The translations under genes and the position numbers were made by a program. 64,000 nt of DNA from Pseudomonas eutrophicaquae (lineage in GTDB: Bacteria; Pseudomonadota; Gammaproteobacteria; Pseudomonadales; Pseudomonadaceae): NCBI RefSeq assembly GCF_023544715.1, contig NZ_JAMJEZ010000001.1, positions 62,001 through 126,000 on the forward strand. Reading direction: 5' to 3'. Positions 47,570-57,801 of this stretch are shown here, one piece after another; position 1 is the first letter of the stretch, and each line of letters starts with the position of its first letter. Under the pieces are notes generated by a model that searched no databases, was not told where the DNA came from, and was given only the letters and a program-made list of their open reading frames with translations.

Positions 47570-48808
47570 TCAGGGCGTAGCGCGGGCCTTGAGCCAGGCC
47601 AGCGCGCCCAGCCCGGCCGCCCGGCCGCTGGCAAAGCAGGCGGTGAGCAGGTAGCCGCCGGTGGGCGCTTCCCAGTCGAGCATCTCGCCGGCGCAGAACA
47701 CCCCCGGCAGCTGACGCAGCATCAGCTGCTCATCCAGCGCCTCGAACGGCACGCCACCGGCGCTGCTGATCGCCTCATCGAGTGGCCGTGGGCGGAGCAG
47801 TTCCAGCGGCAGCGCCTTGATCGCAGCGCCCAGGCGCGGCAAATCCTGAAAGGTGGCGGCATCAGTCAACTCGCGCAGCAGGCCGGCCCGCACGCCGTCG
47901 ATGCCGATTCCGGCCAGATGGCGGGCCATCGAGCGCGAGCCGCGCGGCTTGCTCAGCGCCGCCAGCACCTGCTCGCGGCTGCGATTGGGCAGCAGATCCA
48001 GATGGAGCAGCGCGCGCCCTTCGCGGGTTATCTGCTCGCGGATCGCAGCCGACAGCGCATAGATCAGGCTGCCTTCGACGCCCTGCGCGGTGATCACAAA
48101 TTCCCCCTGGCGCGGCGCGTGATCACCGAGGCGGATGGCCACCGGCTTGACTGGCGCACCGGCGAACTTGTCGGCAAACAGGCTGCTCCAGCCCGCCACC
48201 TCAAAGCCGCAGTTGCTTGGCACCAGCGGTGCTACGCGGATGCCGGGCGCTTCCAGCAGTGGCACCCAGGCGCCGTCCGAGCCGAGCCGCGCCCAGCTGC
48301 CGCCGCCCAGCGCCAGTACGCAGGCATCCACGCGGAGCGTTTGCTCGCCCGCGGCGGTGCGCAAACGCAGCTGGCCGTCCGCGCTCCAGCCCAGCCAGCG
48401 CGAGCGGGTGTGCAGCAGGACGCCGGCCTCGCGCAGGCGGCGCAGCCAGGCGCGCAGCAAGGGCGCGGCCTTCATGTCGATGGGGAATACCCGCCCGGAG
48501 CTGCCGACAAAGGTGTCGATCCCAAGGCCACGGATCCAGGCGCGCAGGGCGTCGGCGTCAAACTCCGCAAGCAGGGCGCCGATTTCGTGAGCGCGGGTGC
48601 CGTAGCGGGGGATGAAGGTGTTCTTGGGCTCGGCATGGGTGATGTTCATGCCGCCGACCCCGGCCAGCAGGAACTTGCGCCCCAGCGAGGGCATGGCATC
48701 GAACAGCTCGACCTCGGCACCGCCGGCAGCGAGCACTTCAGCGGCCATCAGGCCGGCCGGGCCACCGCCGATCACGGCGACCCGCGGGCGGGAAGGGGTA
48801 GAGAGCAT
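47570..48808 (-). CDS. HI0933-like flavoprotein, TIGR03862 (PP_4765) family
   Basis: 412 residues from ATG 48808; ATG 48841 would add 11 residues, and neither has a clear ribosome site. FAD motif G-G-G-P-A-G-L-M-A-A is at the N-terminus, with G-R-K-F-L-L-A-G-V-G-G-M-N-I-T-H and the C-terminal flavin segment G-V-F-C-A-G-E-M-L-D-W-E-A-P-T-G-G-Y. These are NAD(P)/FAD-dependent oxidoreductases without an assigned substrate. It lies directly after cmoM and is probably the third gene of a copA-cmoM-flavoprotein unit. Confidence 0.83.
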   Translation of the reverse strand: MLSTPSRPRVAVIGGGPAGLMAAEVLAAGGAEVELFDAMPSLGRKFLLAGVGGMNITHAEPKNTFIPRYGTRAHEIGALLAEFDADALRAWIRGLGIDTFVGSSGRVFPIDMKAAPLLRAWLRRLREAGVLLHTRSRWLGWSADGQLRLRTAAGEQTLRVDACVLALGGGSWARLGSDGAWVPLLEAPGIRVAPLVPSNCGFEVAGWSSLFADKFAGAPVKPVAIRLGDHAPRQGEFVITAQGVEGSLIYALSAAIREQITREGRALLHLDLLPNRSREQVLAALSKPRGSRSMARHLAGIGIDGVRAGLLRELTDAATFQDLPRLGAAIKALPLELLRPRPLDEAISSAGGVPFEALDEQLMLRQLPGVFCAGEMLDWEAPTGGYLLTACFASGRAAGLGALAWLKARATP

Positions 48809-48842
48809 GGCGGTGACCGGGCTGTGAGTCGGGGCGGGCATT

Positions 48843-49631
48843 CTAGGCGGGGCGCTGCAGCACGTCGAGGCGCGGCCGGCACAGCCAGTGCAGGTAGCGG
48901 CCGAGGCCGGCAAAGGCCGGGTGGCGGCGATGGGCCAGCTCCATTTCCAGAAGGTCCGTCAGCTCGGCACGGCTCTGGAACTCGGCGGGCATGTAGTCAT
49001 GGAAGACCCGCACGCCGCTCTGCGCCTCGACCGCAAACCAGTCATCCAACTGCAGCGCCAGCTCGCGCGGATCGAGCGGGCGCTGCGGGGTGAGGCTCTG
49101 GCCCTCGCCGGCAAAGTGCTCGCGGCGCAGCTTGCGAAAATGCCCCTTGAGCAGGTTGCGGTAGACCAGCGCATCGCGGTTGTAGAAGGCCAGCGACAGC
49201 CAGCCGCCCGGCGCGGTGAGCTGGTGCAGCACCGGGAGGATCGCCGGCGGCTCAGCCAGCCATTCCAGCACCGCATGGCAGAGCACCAGATCAAAGGGCG
49301 CGGTCAATTCGCCGAGCAGATCCTGCCAGGGCGCCTGCACGAAGGTGGCGGCCAGCCCCGCTTCGGCAAAGCGGGCGCTGGCGCCGTCGAGCATCGGCGC
49401 GGCGGGCTCGGCCAGCGTCACCTGATGGCCCTGCTGGGCCAGCCACAGGCTCATGTGGCCAAGGCCGGCGCCCACATCCAAGACCCGCAAGGGCCGCGCG
49501 GGCAGCGCCTCCTTGAGATCCGCCTGCAGCACAGCGAGGCGGATGGCACCCTTGGCGCCGCCGTAGATCTTCTCGGCAAAGCGGCTGGCCAGGGCATCGA
49601 AATGGCGGTCTTGCGGGGGTGTGGTGGTCAT
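48843..49631 (-). CDS. cmoM: tRNA 5-carboxymethoxyuridine methyltransferase CmoM
   Basis: 262 residues; ATG 49631 overlaps the copA stop. Like E. coli CmoM (SmtA) it begins with D-R-x-F-D and a Y-G-x-x-K-G segment. It has SAM motif [11 protein letters not shown], the catalytic-region [18 protein letters not shown] and V-R-V-F-H-D-Y. It methylates cmo5U34 of tRNA to the methyl ester, which aids wobble decoding. Coupling to a copper ATPase gene is unusual. Confidence 0.87.
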   Translation of the reverse strand: MTTTPPQDRHFDALASRFAEKIYGGAKGAIRLAVLQADLKEALPARPLRVLDVGAGLGHMSLWLAQQGHQVTLAEPAAPMLDGASARFAEAGLAATFVQAPWQDLLGELTAPFDLVLCHAVLEWLAEPPAILPVLHQLTAPGGWLSLAFYNRDALVYRNLLKGHFRKLRREHFAGEGQSLTPQRPLDPRELALQLDDWFAVEAQSGVRVFHDYMPAEFQSRAELTDLLEMELAHRRHPAFAGLGRYLHWLCRPRLDVLQRPA

Positions 49632-51835
49632 GGGGAAGGCTCGTGGTCGATCGTGGGCTGCCAGCGCGTGAGCAGCAGGGCATTGCTGACCACGCTGACG
49701 CTGGACAGCGCCATGGCCGCGCCGGCGAACATCGGGTCCAGCAGGCCGAAGGCGGCCAGCGGCAGGCCGATCAGGTTGTAGAGAAAGGCCCAGAACAGGT
49801 TCTGGCGGATCTTGGCGTAGGTGCGCCGGCTGATCTCCAGCGCCGCTGGCACCAAGCGCGGATCACCGCGCATCAGGGTGATGCCAGCGGCGTGCATGGC
49901 CACATCGGTACCGCCGCCCATGGCAATGCCGATGTCGGCGGCGGCCAGTGCCGGGGCATCGTTGAGGCCATCGCCGACCATCGCCACCTTATGGCCGGCG
50001 GCCTTGAGGCGGGTGATTGCGGCGGCCTTGTCCGCGGGCAATACCTCGGCCTGCACGGCGCTGATACCCAGTTGTGCAGCCACCGCGCTGGCGCTGCCAC
50101 GGTTATCGCCGCTGATCAGGTGGGTATGGATCTGCCGGGCCTGCAGCGCGGCTACCGCGGCGCGGGCGCCGGGCTTGAGGCTGTCGCCGAAAGCCAGCAG
50201 GCCGAGCAGGCGCGGTGTCGGGGCGCTTTCCAGCAGCCAGGACAGGGTGCGACCTTCCGCCTCCCAGGCAGAGGCCTGCGCTGCCAGTGCGCCGGCGCTC
50301 AGTCCCGCCTCATGGAGCAGGCGCTGGCTGCCGAGCTGCAGGCGCTGACCACCCCATTCACCCTCGATGCCCCGCCCCGGCAAGGCGCGCAGCGCGCGGG
50401 CTTCCGCAGGGAGCAGATCACGCTCGGCACAGGCCGCCAGCACGGCACGCGCCAGCGGATGCTCGCTGCCGCGCTGCAGGCTGCCGGCCTGCGCCAGTAG
50501 TGTGTCGGTGGTACCGTCTATGGCCTGCAATCCGACCAGCCGCGGCTGGCCACGGGTGAGGGTGCCGGTCTTGTCGAAAGCCACCGTGTCGATCTGCTGG
50601 GCGATTTCCAGCGCTGCGACATCCTTGATCAGGATACCGTGGCGCGCAGCGACGCCGGTGCCGGCCATGATCGCGGTGGGAGTGGCTAGGCCCAGGGCGC
50701 AGGGGCAGGCGATCACCAGCACGCTGACCGCGTTGAGCAGCGCGGTTTCCAGTCCGGCCCCAGCCAGCAGCCAGCCCGCGAGGGTCAGCAGGGCAATCAG
50801 CAATACGCCGGGGACGAACACGGCGCTGACCCGATCGACCAGCTGCTGGATCGGCGCTTTAGCGGCCTGGGCATCCTCGACCAGACGGATGATCCGCGCC
50901 AGCACACTCTCGGCACCGAGGGCAGTGACCCGCACCCGCAGGCGGCCATCGCCATTGATCGCCCCACCGGTGACCCGATCGCCCGGTGCCTTGGCCACCG
51001 GGAGGCTTTCTCCGGTGATCAGCGCTTCATCCGCCTGGCTTTCGCCGTCGATGACCTCGCCATCGGCCGGGAAGCGCTCGCCGGGTCGCACCACCAGCAG
51101 GTCTCCGACGCGCAGCAGGGCCACGGGTACCTCCTCCTCGACGCCCTCGCGCCAGCGCCGCGCCTGGGCCGGGCGCAGGGCTTCGAGGGCGCGGATTGCG
51201 GCGCCGGTCTGGCGTTTGGCGCGGCTTTCCAGGTGCTTGCCGAGCAGCACCAGGGCGATGACCACGGCGGCGGCTTCAAAGTACAGGTGCGGCACGCTGC
51301 CCGGCGCGGCCTGCCACCACAGGTACAGGCTCAGGCCAAAGCCTGCGCTGGTGCCCAGCGCCACCAGCAGGTCCATGTTGCCGCTGCCGGCCCGCAGCGC
51401 CTGCCAGCCGGCACGGTAGAAGCGCGCACCGAGCACGCATTGCACTGGCGCTGCGAGGGCGAACTGCAGCCAGGCTGGCAGCAGGATATGCAGGCCGAAC
51501 CACGCGGCGAACATCGGCAGTGTCAGCGGCAGGGCCAGCAGCAGGGCGAGGATGACCTGCCAGCGCTCACGCTGCAGGCGCTGCCGGGTATCGTCGGCCT
51601 CGGCCGGGCGCGCTTGCGGCGGGTGGGCGTGATAGCCGGCCTTCTCGACCGCCGCCAGCAGGGCCGGCAGGGTCTCGGCGGGGGCCTGGATGTGGGCTTT
51701 TTCGCTGGCCAGGTTGACGCTGACCGCACGGACCCCCGCAACCTTGCCCAGCGCCCGCTCGACCCGTCCGGCACAGCTGGCACAGGTCATGCCGTCGATG
51801 GACAGCTCAAAGGTGGTGGTGTCGTCCTGATTCAT
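49628..51835 (-). CDS. copA: Copper-exporting P1B-type ATPase CopA
   Basis: 735 residues; ATG 51835. One N-terminal heavy-metal-associated domain with G-M-T-C-A-S-C-A-G precedes eight predicted helices. Motifs: C-P-C in I-A-C-P-C-A-L-G, actuator T-G-E-S, phosphorylation site D-K-T-G-T-L-T-R-G, the H-P of S-E-H-P-L-A, and [10 protein letters not shown]. The CPC motif and the HMA CxxC indicate Cu(I) export. It is divergent from copZ, which can deliver Cu(I) to it. It overlaps cmoM by 4 nt. No cueR gene or clear CueR box is visible. Confidence 0.95.
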   Translation of the reverse strand: MNQDDTTTFELSIDGMTCASCAGRVERALGKVAGVRAVSVNLASEKAHIQAPAETLPALLAAVEKAGYHAHPPQARPAEADDTRQRLQRERWQVILALLLALPLTLPMFAAWFGLHILLPAWLQFALAAPVQCVLGARFYRAGWQALRAGSGNMDLLVALGTSAGFGLSLYLWWQAAPGSVPHLYFEAAAVVIALVLLGKHLESRAKRQTGAAIRALEALRPAQARRWREGVEEEVPVALLRVGDLLVVRPGERFPADGEVIDGESQADEALITGESLPVAKAPGDRVTGGAINGDGRLRVRVTALGAESVLARIIRLVEDAQAAKAPIQQLVDRVSAVFVPGVLLIALLTLAGWLLAGAGLETALLNAVSVLVIACPCALGLATPTAIMAGTGVAARHGILIKDVAALEIAQQIDTVAFDKTGTLTRGQPRLVGLQAIDGTTDTLLAQAGSLQRGSEHPLARAVLAACAERDLLPAEARALRALPGRGIEGEWGGQRLQLGSQRLLHEAGLSAGALAAQASAWEAEGRTLSWLLESAPTPRLLGLLAFGDSLKPGARAAVAALQARQIHTHLISGDNRGSASAVAAQLGISAVQAEVLPADKAAAITRLKAAGHKVAMVGDGLNDAPALAAADIGIAMGGGTDVAMHAAGITLMRGDPRLVPAALEISRRTYAKIRQNLFWAFLYNLIGLPLAAFGLLDPMFAGAAMALSSVSVVSNALLLTRWQPTIDHEPSP

Positions 51836-51878
51836 CGTGCCGTGCTCCGAGGCTGGCGAGGCGTTGATGGTCGGCCCC

Positions 51879-51905
51879 TTGACGGCAGTGCCTGTCTCGC
51901 GTCAA
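51879..51905. promoter_or_regulatory. Dyad TTGACG-N15-CGTCAA between copA and copZ
   Basis: TTGACG (51879-51884) and CGTCAA (51900-51905) form an inverted repeat in the 104-nt divergent region. Each half also reads as a -35-like hexamer toward one of the genes, but no matching -10 is clear. It may be overlapping divergent promoters or an operator. It does not look like a standard CueR site. Confidence 0.35.
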
Positions 51906-51939
51906 AACGGCCACTTACCGTTTTCAGGAGAGGAATCCC

Positions 51940-52137
51940 ATGCACGTCTTCAAGGTTACCGGCATGTCCTGCAGTCATTGTGTGCGGGCGATTACCACGG
52001 CGCTGCAGGCGCTGGATGCAGCAGCACAGGTCGAGGTCGATCTTGAAGCCGGCGAGGTGCGCGTCGAGTCGCAACTGAGCAGCGCCGAGGTGGTGGCGGC
52101 GCTGGCGGAGGAGGGCTTTGCCGCACAACCGGCCTGA
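51940..52137 (+). CDS. copZ: Copper chaperone CopZ
   Basis: 65 residues; ATG 51940 with GGAGAGG upstream. It is a single heavy-metal-associated domain with the Cu(I)-binding G-M-S-C-S-H-C (CxxC) and the usual beta-alpha-beta pattern. The product is a cytoplasmic Cu(I) carrier that passes the ion to CopA. It is divergent from copA, so both are probably induced by copper. Confidence 0.93.
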   Translation: MHVFKVTGMSCSHCVRAITTALQALDAAAQVEVDLEAGEVRVESQLSSAEVVAALAEEGFAAQPA

Positions 52138-52150
52138 GCGGCAGGCGGCC

Positions 52151-52507
52151 TCAGCGACGCCCGGCACGCAGTAGCTGGCCGAGTTGCGCTTCGAGGCGCT
52201 GGCGCAATTCCTGCTCGATCAGCGGCAGCTGCTCGGCCACCAGCCGGTCCACGATCTGCCGGCCGGCGGCCTGCAGCTCCAGCTCGATGCGCGCCAGAGG
52301 CTCGCTGGCCGGTGCGCGGGAGGGGGCGGCCTGCGTGGCTTCAGATGGCAGCAGCGCCGGAGCCTGAGCCGCGCTCGAGGGCCCGCGATTGGCTGGGGGC
52401 GGCGTATCGACCCGCTCGGTCAGGGTGGGGATGGTCAGGTCATCGGCGGGCTCATTCAGCAGCGGAATGTGGCTGGCGTCGAGCGAGGGCGGTGTCGGGT
52501 GGTGCAT
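52151..52507 (-). CDS. Conserved hypothetical protein downstream of holC
   Basis: 118 residues from ATG 52507, 13 nt after the holC stop. The N-terminal half is proline-rich and acidic and probably disordered (S-H-I-P-L-L-N-E). The C-terminal half is an amphipathic helix (R-I-E-L-E-L-Q-A-A-G-R-Q-I-V-D-R-L-V-A-E-Q) that suggests a coiled coil. A gene of this type follows holC in other pseudomonads. Function unknown; no ribosome site is strong. Confidence 0.6.
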   Translation of the reverse strand: MHHPTPPSLDASHIPLLNEPADDLTIPTLTERVDTPPPANRGPSSAAQAPALLPSEATQAAPSRAPASEPLARIELELQAAGRQIVDRLVAEQLPLIEQELRQRLEAQLGQLLRAGRR

Positions 52508-52520
52508 CGAAGGCTCGTGA

Positions 52521-52940
52521 CTAGAGGTGCAGGTGCTGCGGAGCATAGCCGCGCTGACGGTAGAAACGGTAGCTGTCGCGCAGCGCCTGACGGGTCGAGG
52601 GCTCCTGATTGACCACTTCGGCGATGCGTGCAAAGCGCTCGAAGAAGCCGGGAACCCGGTGGTCGAGATTGATCAGCAGATCCTGTTCACCGCCGGCATC
52701 GGCGCCGGTGGCCAGCAGCAGTGGGGCATCGGTGCCCTCGTTAGCCTGCTGATGGGGCACGAAGCTGGCCGCCGCAAATGACCACAAGCGCTCATCCAGC
52801 GCAGCGCATTGCTGTGCATCGCGGCAGTTGAGGTAGATGCGATGGCCGGCACGCCAGGCCTTGGCTGCCAGGCGGCAGGCATAGGTTAGGCGCGTGGCCT
52901 CATCGGCATCGGGCAGGATGTAGAAGTCGATGCGCTTCAT
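52521..52940 (-). CDS. holC: DNA polymerase III subunit chi
   Basis: 139 residues; ATG 52940. It matches the HolC family: R-I-D-F-Y-I-L start, C-R-L-A-A-K-A-W-R-A-G-H-R-I-Y-L, and L-L-I-N-L-D-H-R-V-P-G-F-F-E-R-F-A-R-I-A-E-V-V. Chi pairs with psi and links the clamp loader to SSB. It lies 40 nt after pepA on the same strand, the usual order. A 9-bp hairpin (52950-52973) sits in the gap. Confidence 0.92.
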   Translation of the reverse strand: MKRIDFYILPDADEATRLTYACRLAAKAWRAGHRIYLNCRDAQQCAALDERLWSFAAASFVPHQQANEGTDAPLLLATGADAGGEQDLLINLDHRVPGFFERFARIAEVVNQEPSTRQALRDSYRFYRQRGYAPQHLHL

Positions 52941-52949
52941 CGGGGCAGG

Positions 52950-52973
52950 CCGGCTGGCGCGCAGGCCAGCCGG
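52950..52973 (-). promoter_or_regulatory. Hairpin between pepA and holC
   Basis: CCGGCTGGC (52950-52958) and GCCAGCCGG (52965-52973) form a perfect 9-bp stem with a 6-nt loop in the 40-nt gap. There is no T run, so it may only reduce read-through or protect transcript ends. Confidence 0.35.
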
Positions 52974-52980
52974 GAGCAGC

Positions 52981-54555
<1,575 letters not shown>

Positions 54556-54605
54556 CTAGTCTGAACGTTGCCCCCCAAGCCTGACAACCCTGGAGTCACC
54601 CAGCC

Positions 54606-55721
54606 TTGATTGTCTTCCGCTATCTGTCCCGCGAAGTGCTGGTGACCCTGAGTGCGGTGAGTGCCGTGCTGCTGGTGATCATCATGAGCGGCCGCTTCAT
54701 CAAGTACCTGGCGCAGGCCGCGCAGGGTCTGCTCGATCCGGGCGTCCTGCTGCTGATCATGGCCTACCGCATGCCGGGATTCCTGCAGCTGATCCTGCCG
54801 CTGGGGCTGTTCCTCGGCATCCTGCTGGCCTATGGGCGGCTGTATCTTGAGTCAGAGATGAGCGTGCTGCATGCCAGTGGCGTCAGTACCCAGCGCATCC
54901 TCGTCTATACCCTGGCGCCAGCGCTGTTGGTGGCGCTGTTGGTTGGCTGGCTCAGCCTGTACATGGCTCCGCAGGGCCTGAACAAGGTCGAGCAGATCCT
55001 CAATGGCCAGGCGTCGCTGACTGAGTTCGATACCCTGCAGCCCGGTCGCTTCCAGTCGATGCGCGGCGGCAGCCGGGTGACCTATACCGAAGGGTTGTCC
55101 GAGGATCGCAGCCAGCTGTCCGGGGTGTTTATCTCTGAGCAGCAGCTGGGCAGCGGCAACCGCACCCGTGGCCTGTCGCTGTTGCTGGCTGAATCGGGAC
55201 GTCAGGAGCTGCGCGCCGATGGCAGCCGCTACCTGATTCTGGAGAACGGCTACCGTTATGACGGCACGCCCGGTCAGGCCGATTACCGGCTGATCCACTA
55301 TGAGCGTTACGGGGTGCTGCTGCCCAAGCCGGAAATCCGTGCCGAGATCGGTGAGCGTGAGGCGCTGCCAAGTGCCGCGCTGCTGGCCAGCGATGACCTG
55401 CACTATCAGGCCGAGCTGCAGTGGCGGCTGTCGATTCCGCTGCTGGTCTTTGTGGTGACTGTGCTGGCGGTGCCGCTGGCGCGGGTCAATCCGCGTCAGG
55501 GACGCTTCCTCAAGCTGCTGCCGGCCATCCTCCTTTACATGGCTTATCTGGCGCTGCTGATTGCCATGCGTGGCCAGCTGGAGAAGGGCAGCCTGCCGCC
55601 GGCGCTGGGGCTGTGGTGGGTGCATGGTCTGTTCCTGCTGATTGGCCTGCTGCTGCTCTATCGTGAATCACTGCAGCTGTGGTGGGTGGCTCGCCGTTCG
55701 GTGCAGGAGGGTCGCGGATGA
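54606..55721 (+). CDS. lptF: LPS export ABC transporter permease LptF
   Basis: 371 residues from TTG 54606 (I-V-F-R-Y-L-S-R-E after the start), with GGAG 11 nt upstream; no nearer ATG gives a complete first helix. It is a YjgP/YjgQ family permease: three N-terminal helices, a periplasmic beta-jellyroll (about 130-260), and three C-terminal helices. The motif A-Y-G-R-L-Y-L-E-S-E-M lies in the coupling-helix region. It works with LptG, LptB and LptC to extract LPS from the inner membrane. It overlaps lptG by 4 nt. Confidence 0.94.
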   Translation: MIVFRYLSREVLVTLSAVSAVLLVIIMSGRFIKYLAQAAQGLLDPGVLLLIMAYRMPGFLQLILPLGLFLGILLAYGRLYLESEMSVLHASGVSTQRILVYTLAPALLVALLVGWLSLYMAPQGLNKVEQILNGQASLTEFDTLQPGRFQSMRGGSRVTYTEGLSEDRSQLSGVFISEQQLGSGNRTRGLSLLLAESGRQELRADGSRYLILENGYRYDGTPGQADYRLIHYERYGVLLPKPEIRAEIGEREALPSAALLASDDLHYQAELQWRLSIPLLVFVVTVLAVPLARVNPRQGRFLKLLPAILLYMAYLALLIAMRGQLEKGSLPPALGLWWVHGLFLLIGLLLLYRESLQLWWVARRSVQEGRG

Positions 55722-56779
55722 ATCATCTGGATCGTTACATCGGGCGCAGTGTGCTGCTGGCCATCCTGGGTGTGCTGGGGGTGATCGTCGGCCTGGCACT
55801 GCTGTTTGCCTTCATCGATGAGCTGGGGGATCTGGCGCCAGGTTATGGCATCGCGCAGATCGGCCTGTACGTGCTGCTCGGCACGCCGCAGCGCCTTTAC
55901 GAGTTGTTGCCGATGGCCGTGCTGATCGGTTGCTTGGTCGGTCTGGGGACGCTGGCCAGCAGCAGCGAGCTGACGGTGATGCGCGCAGCCGGGGTATCGC
56001 TGGCGCGCATCGTGGCAGCGGTGATGCGCCCGATGCTGCTGCTGGTGCTGCTGGGCGCGCTGGTCGGCGAATATCTGGCGCCCTGGAGTGCCAATCTGGC
56101 GCAGGGCAGCCGGGCGCTGGCGCTGGGGGGCGGCGAGGCGCAAAGCTCCAAGCGCGGGCTGTGGCATCGTCAGGGCGATGAGTTCATCCATATCAATGCG
56201 GTGCAACCGGGTGGTGTGCTGCTGGGGGTGACGCGCTATCGTTTTGCCGAGGGGCAAACCCTGCAGAGCGCCAGTTTTGCGCGCCGCGCGCTGTATCAGG
56301 GCGATCACTGGCTGCTCGAGGAGGTGGCCACCACGCACCTGTACGCGGAGCGCAGCGAGGTGCAGCAGCAGGCTACCGAACGCTGGGAAGTGGCGCTGAC
56401 GCCAGAGCTGTTGGGGACGGTGGTGCTGGAGCCGGATGCCCTGTCGATGAGCGGGTTGTGGCGTTATGCCCGCTATCTGGGTGAGCAGGGCCTGAATGCC
56501 GATCGCTACTGGCTGGCGTTCTGGAACAAGGCCTTGCAGCCGCTGGTCACTGCCGCGCTGGTGCTGCTGGCGATTTCCTTCATCTTCGGCCCGCTGCGTT
56601 CGGTGACGCTGGGGCAGCGGCTGTTCACCGGGGTGGTGGTCGGCTTCGCGTTCCGTATCGGGCAGGACCTGTTGGGGCCCGCGAGTCTGGTGTTCGGTTT
56701 CTCGCCGCTCTGGGCTGTGTTGCTGCCGGCGGGGCTCTGTGCGCTGATCGGCTTCCACCTGCTGCGCCGCGCCGGTTGA
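55718..56779 (+). CDS. lptG: LPS export ABC transporter permease LptG
   Basis: 353 residues; ATG 55718 overlaps the lptF stop. It has the same six-helix permease layout as LptF, with L-D-R-Y-I-G-R-S at the start, the coupling segment S-S-S-E-L-T-V-M-R-A-A-G-V-S and a periplasmic jellyroll in the middle. Together with LptF it forms the membrane part of the LPS exporter. The terminator at 56834-56858 follows. Confidence 0.95.
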   Translation: MNHLDRYIGRSVLLAILGVLGVIVGLALLFAFIDELGDLAPGYGIAQIGLYVLLGTPQRLYELLPMAVLIGCLVGLGTLASSSELTVMRAAGVSLARIVAAVMRPMLLLVLLGALVGEYLAPWSANLAQGSRALALGGGEAQSSKRGLWHRQGDEFIHINAVQPGGVLLGVTRYRFAEGQTLQSASFARRALYQGDHWLLEEVATTHLYAERSEVQQQATERWEVALTPELLGTVVLEPDALSMSGLWRYARYLGEQGLNADRYWLAFWNKALQPLVTAALVLLAISFIFGPLRSVTLGQRLFTGVVVGFAFRIGQDLLGPASLVFGFSPLWAVLLPAGLCALIGFHLLRRAG

Positions 56780-56833
56780 GGCGCGGTCATCTTCGCGTGA
56801 GCCCTGTCCGGTGCGGGCAGGCTGCAGAAACAA

Positions 56834-56858
56834 CAAGGCCCCGATCTTCGGGGCCTTG
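56834..56858. terminator. Hairpin terminator between convergent lptG and suhB
   Basis: CAAGGCCCCGA pairs with TCGGGGCCTTG around a 3-nt loop, an 11-bp perfect stem in the 126-nt gap. The T run is weak, but the symmetric ends (CAACAAGG/CCTTGTC) fit a bidirectional terminator. Confidence 0.75.
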
Positions 56859-56905
56859 TCATCTGAGCGCTACATCAAGCAAGCGTGCGCTACGGGCGCG
56901 CAGCC

Positions 56906-57721
56906 TCAGCGCTTGAGAGCCGGCGGCAGGTGCGGCTGGATGGCGGTCAGTACCGCCTTGAAGCACTTGGTGTTGCCGGCGACGATGTGCCCCTTGTCGA
57001 GGAACTCGTGACCGCCGGAGAAGTCGCTGGCCAGGCCACCGGCTTCCTGCACCAGCAGCGCACCCGCTGCCATGTCCCACTCGGAGAGGCCAAATTCCCA
57101 GAAGGCATCAAAGCGCCCGGCCGCGACATAGGCCAGATCCAGGCTGGCTGCGCCTGCGCGGCGGATGCCGGCAGTCTGGCCGACCAAGCTGCGGAACATG
57201 CCGAGGTAGCTGTCCAGATGATCGAGCTGGCTGTCGCGGAACGGGAAGCCGGTACCCAGCAGGGCGCCTTCCAGGCTGCGGCGGTTGCTGACGCGGATGC
57301 GCTTGCCGTTGAGGGCGGCGCCGCGGCCACGGCTGGCGGTGAACTCTTCCTGACGAATCGGATCAAGCACCACGGCGTGCTCGAGGCGGCCGCGGTATTT
57401 GCAGGCGATGCTGACCGCAAAGTGCGGTACGCCATGGATGAAGTTGGTGGTGCCATCCAGCGGGTCGATGATCCACAGGTAGTCGGCACCTTCGCCACTG
57501 CCCGCGATCAGGCCGCTTTCCTCGCCCATGAAACCGTGGTTGGGGTAGGCCTTGCGCAGCACACTGATGATGCTCTGCTCGGCGGCACGGTCCACCTCGG
57601 TGACGTAGTCCTTGGCGTCCTTCTCGTTGATCGAGAGCACGTCCAGGCGCTCGATCGAGCGGAAGATCAGTTCACCGGCACTGCGGGCGGCGCGCAGCGC
57701 GATATTCAGCATGGGCTGCAT
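56906..57721 (-). CDS. suhB: Inositol monophosphatase family protein SuhB
   Basis: 271 residues from ATG 57721. It is a magnesium-dependent phosphatase: G-E-E-S-G, D-P-L-D-G-T-T-N-F-I-H-G and the C-terminal W-D-M-A-A-G metal motif. SuhB also acts in rRNA antitermination complexes with NusA/NusB/NusG. Length is typical (267-271). It is convergent with lptG, and the sulfatase-like gene lies upstream on the same strand. Confidence 0.93.
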   Translation of the reverse strand: MQPMLNIALRAARSAGELIFRSIERLDVLSINEKDAKDYVTEVDRAAEQSIISVLRKAYPNHGFMGEESGLIAGSGEGADYLWIIDPLDGTTNFIHGVPHFAVSIACKYRGRLEHAVVLDPIRQEEFTASRGRGAALNGKRIRVSNRRSLEGALLGTGFPFRDSQLDHLDSYLGMFRSLVGQTAGIRRAGAASLDLAYVAAGRFDAFWEFGLSEWDMAAGALLVQEAGGLASDFSGGHEFLDKGHIVAGNTKCFKAVLTAIQPHLPPALKR

Positions 57722-57801
57722 GGGAGAGGTCACCTGGGCTGTTAAAGAAAGCCGCAAATTCTAACAGAAAGCCGGGCGAGCAGGGCAGCGCGGATTGGCC
57801 A

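Noticed and set aside
51879..51905. CueR operator for copZ/copA
   Set aside because: The dyad lacks the ACCTT/AAGGT-type half-sites and 19-bp spacer of CueR promoters; kept only as an unassigned dyad.
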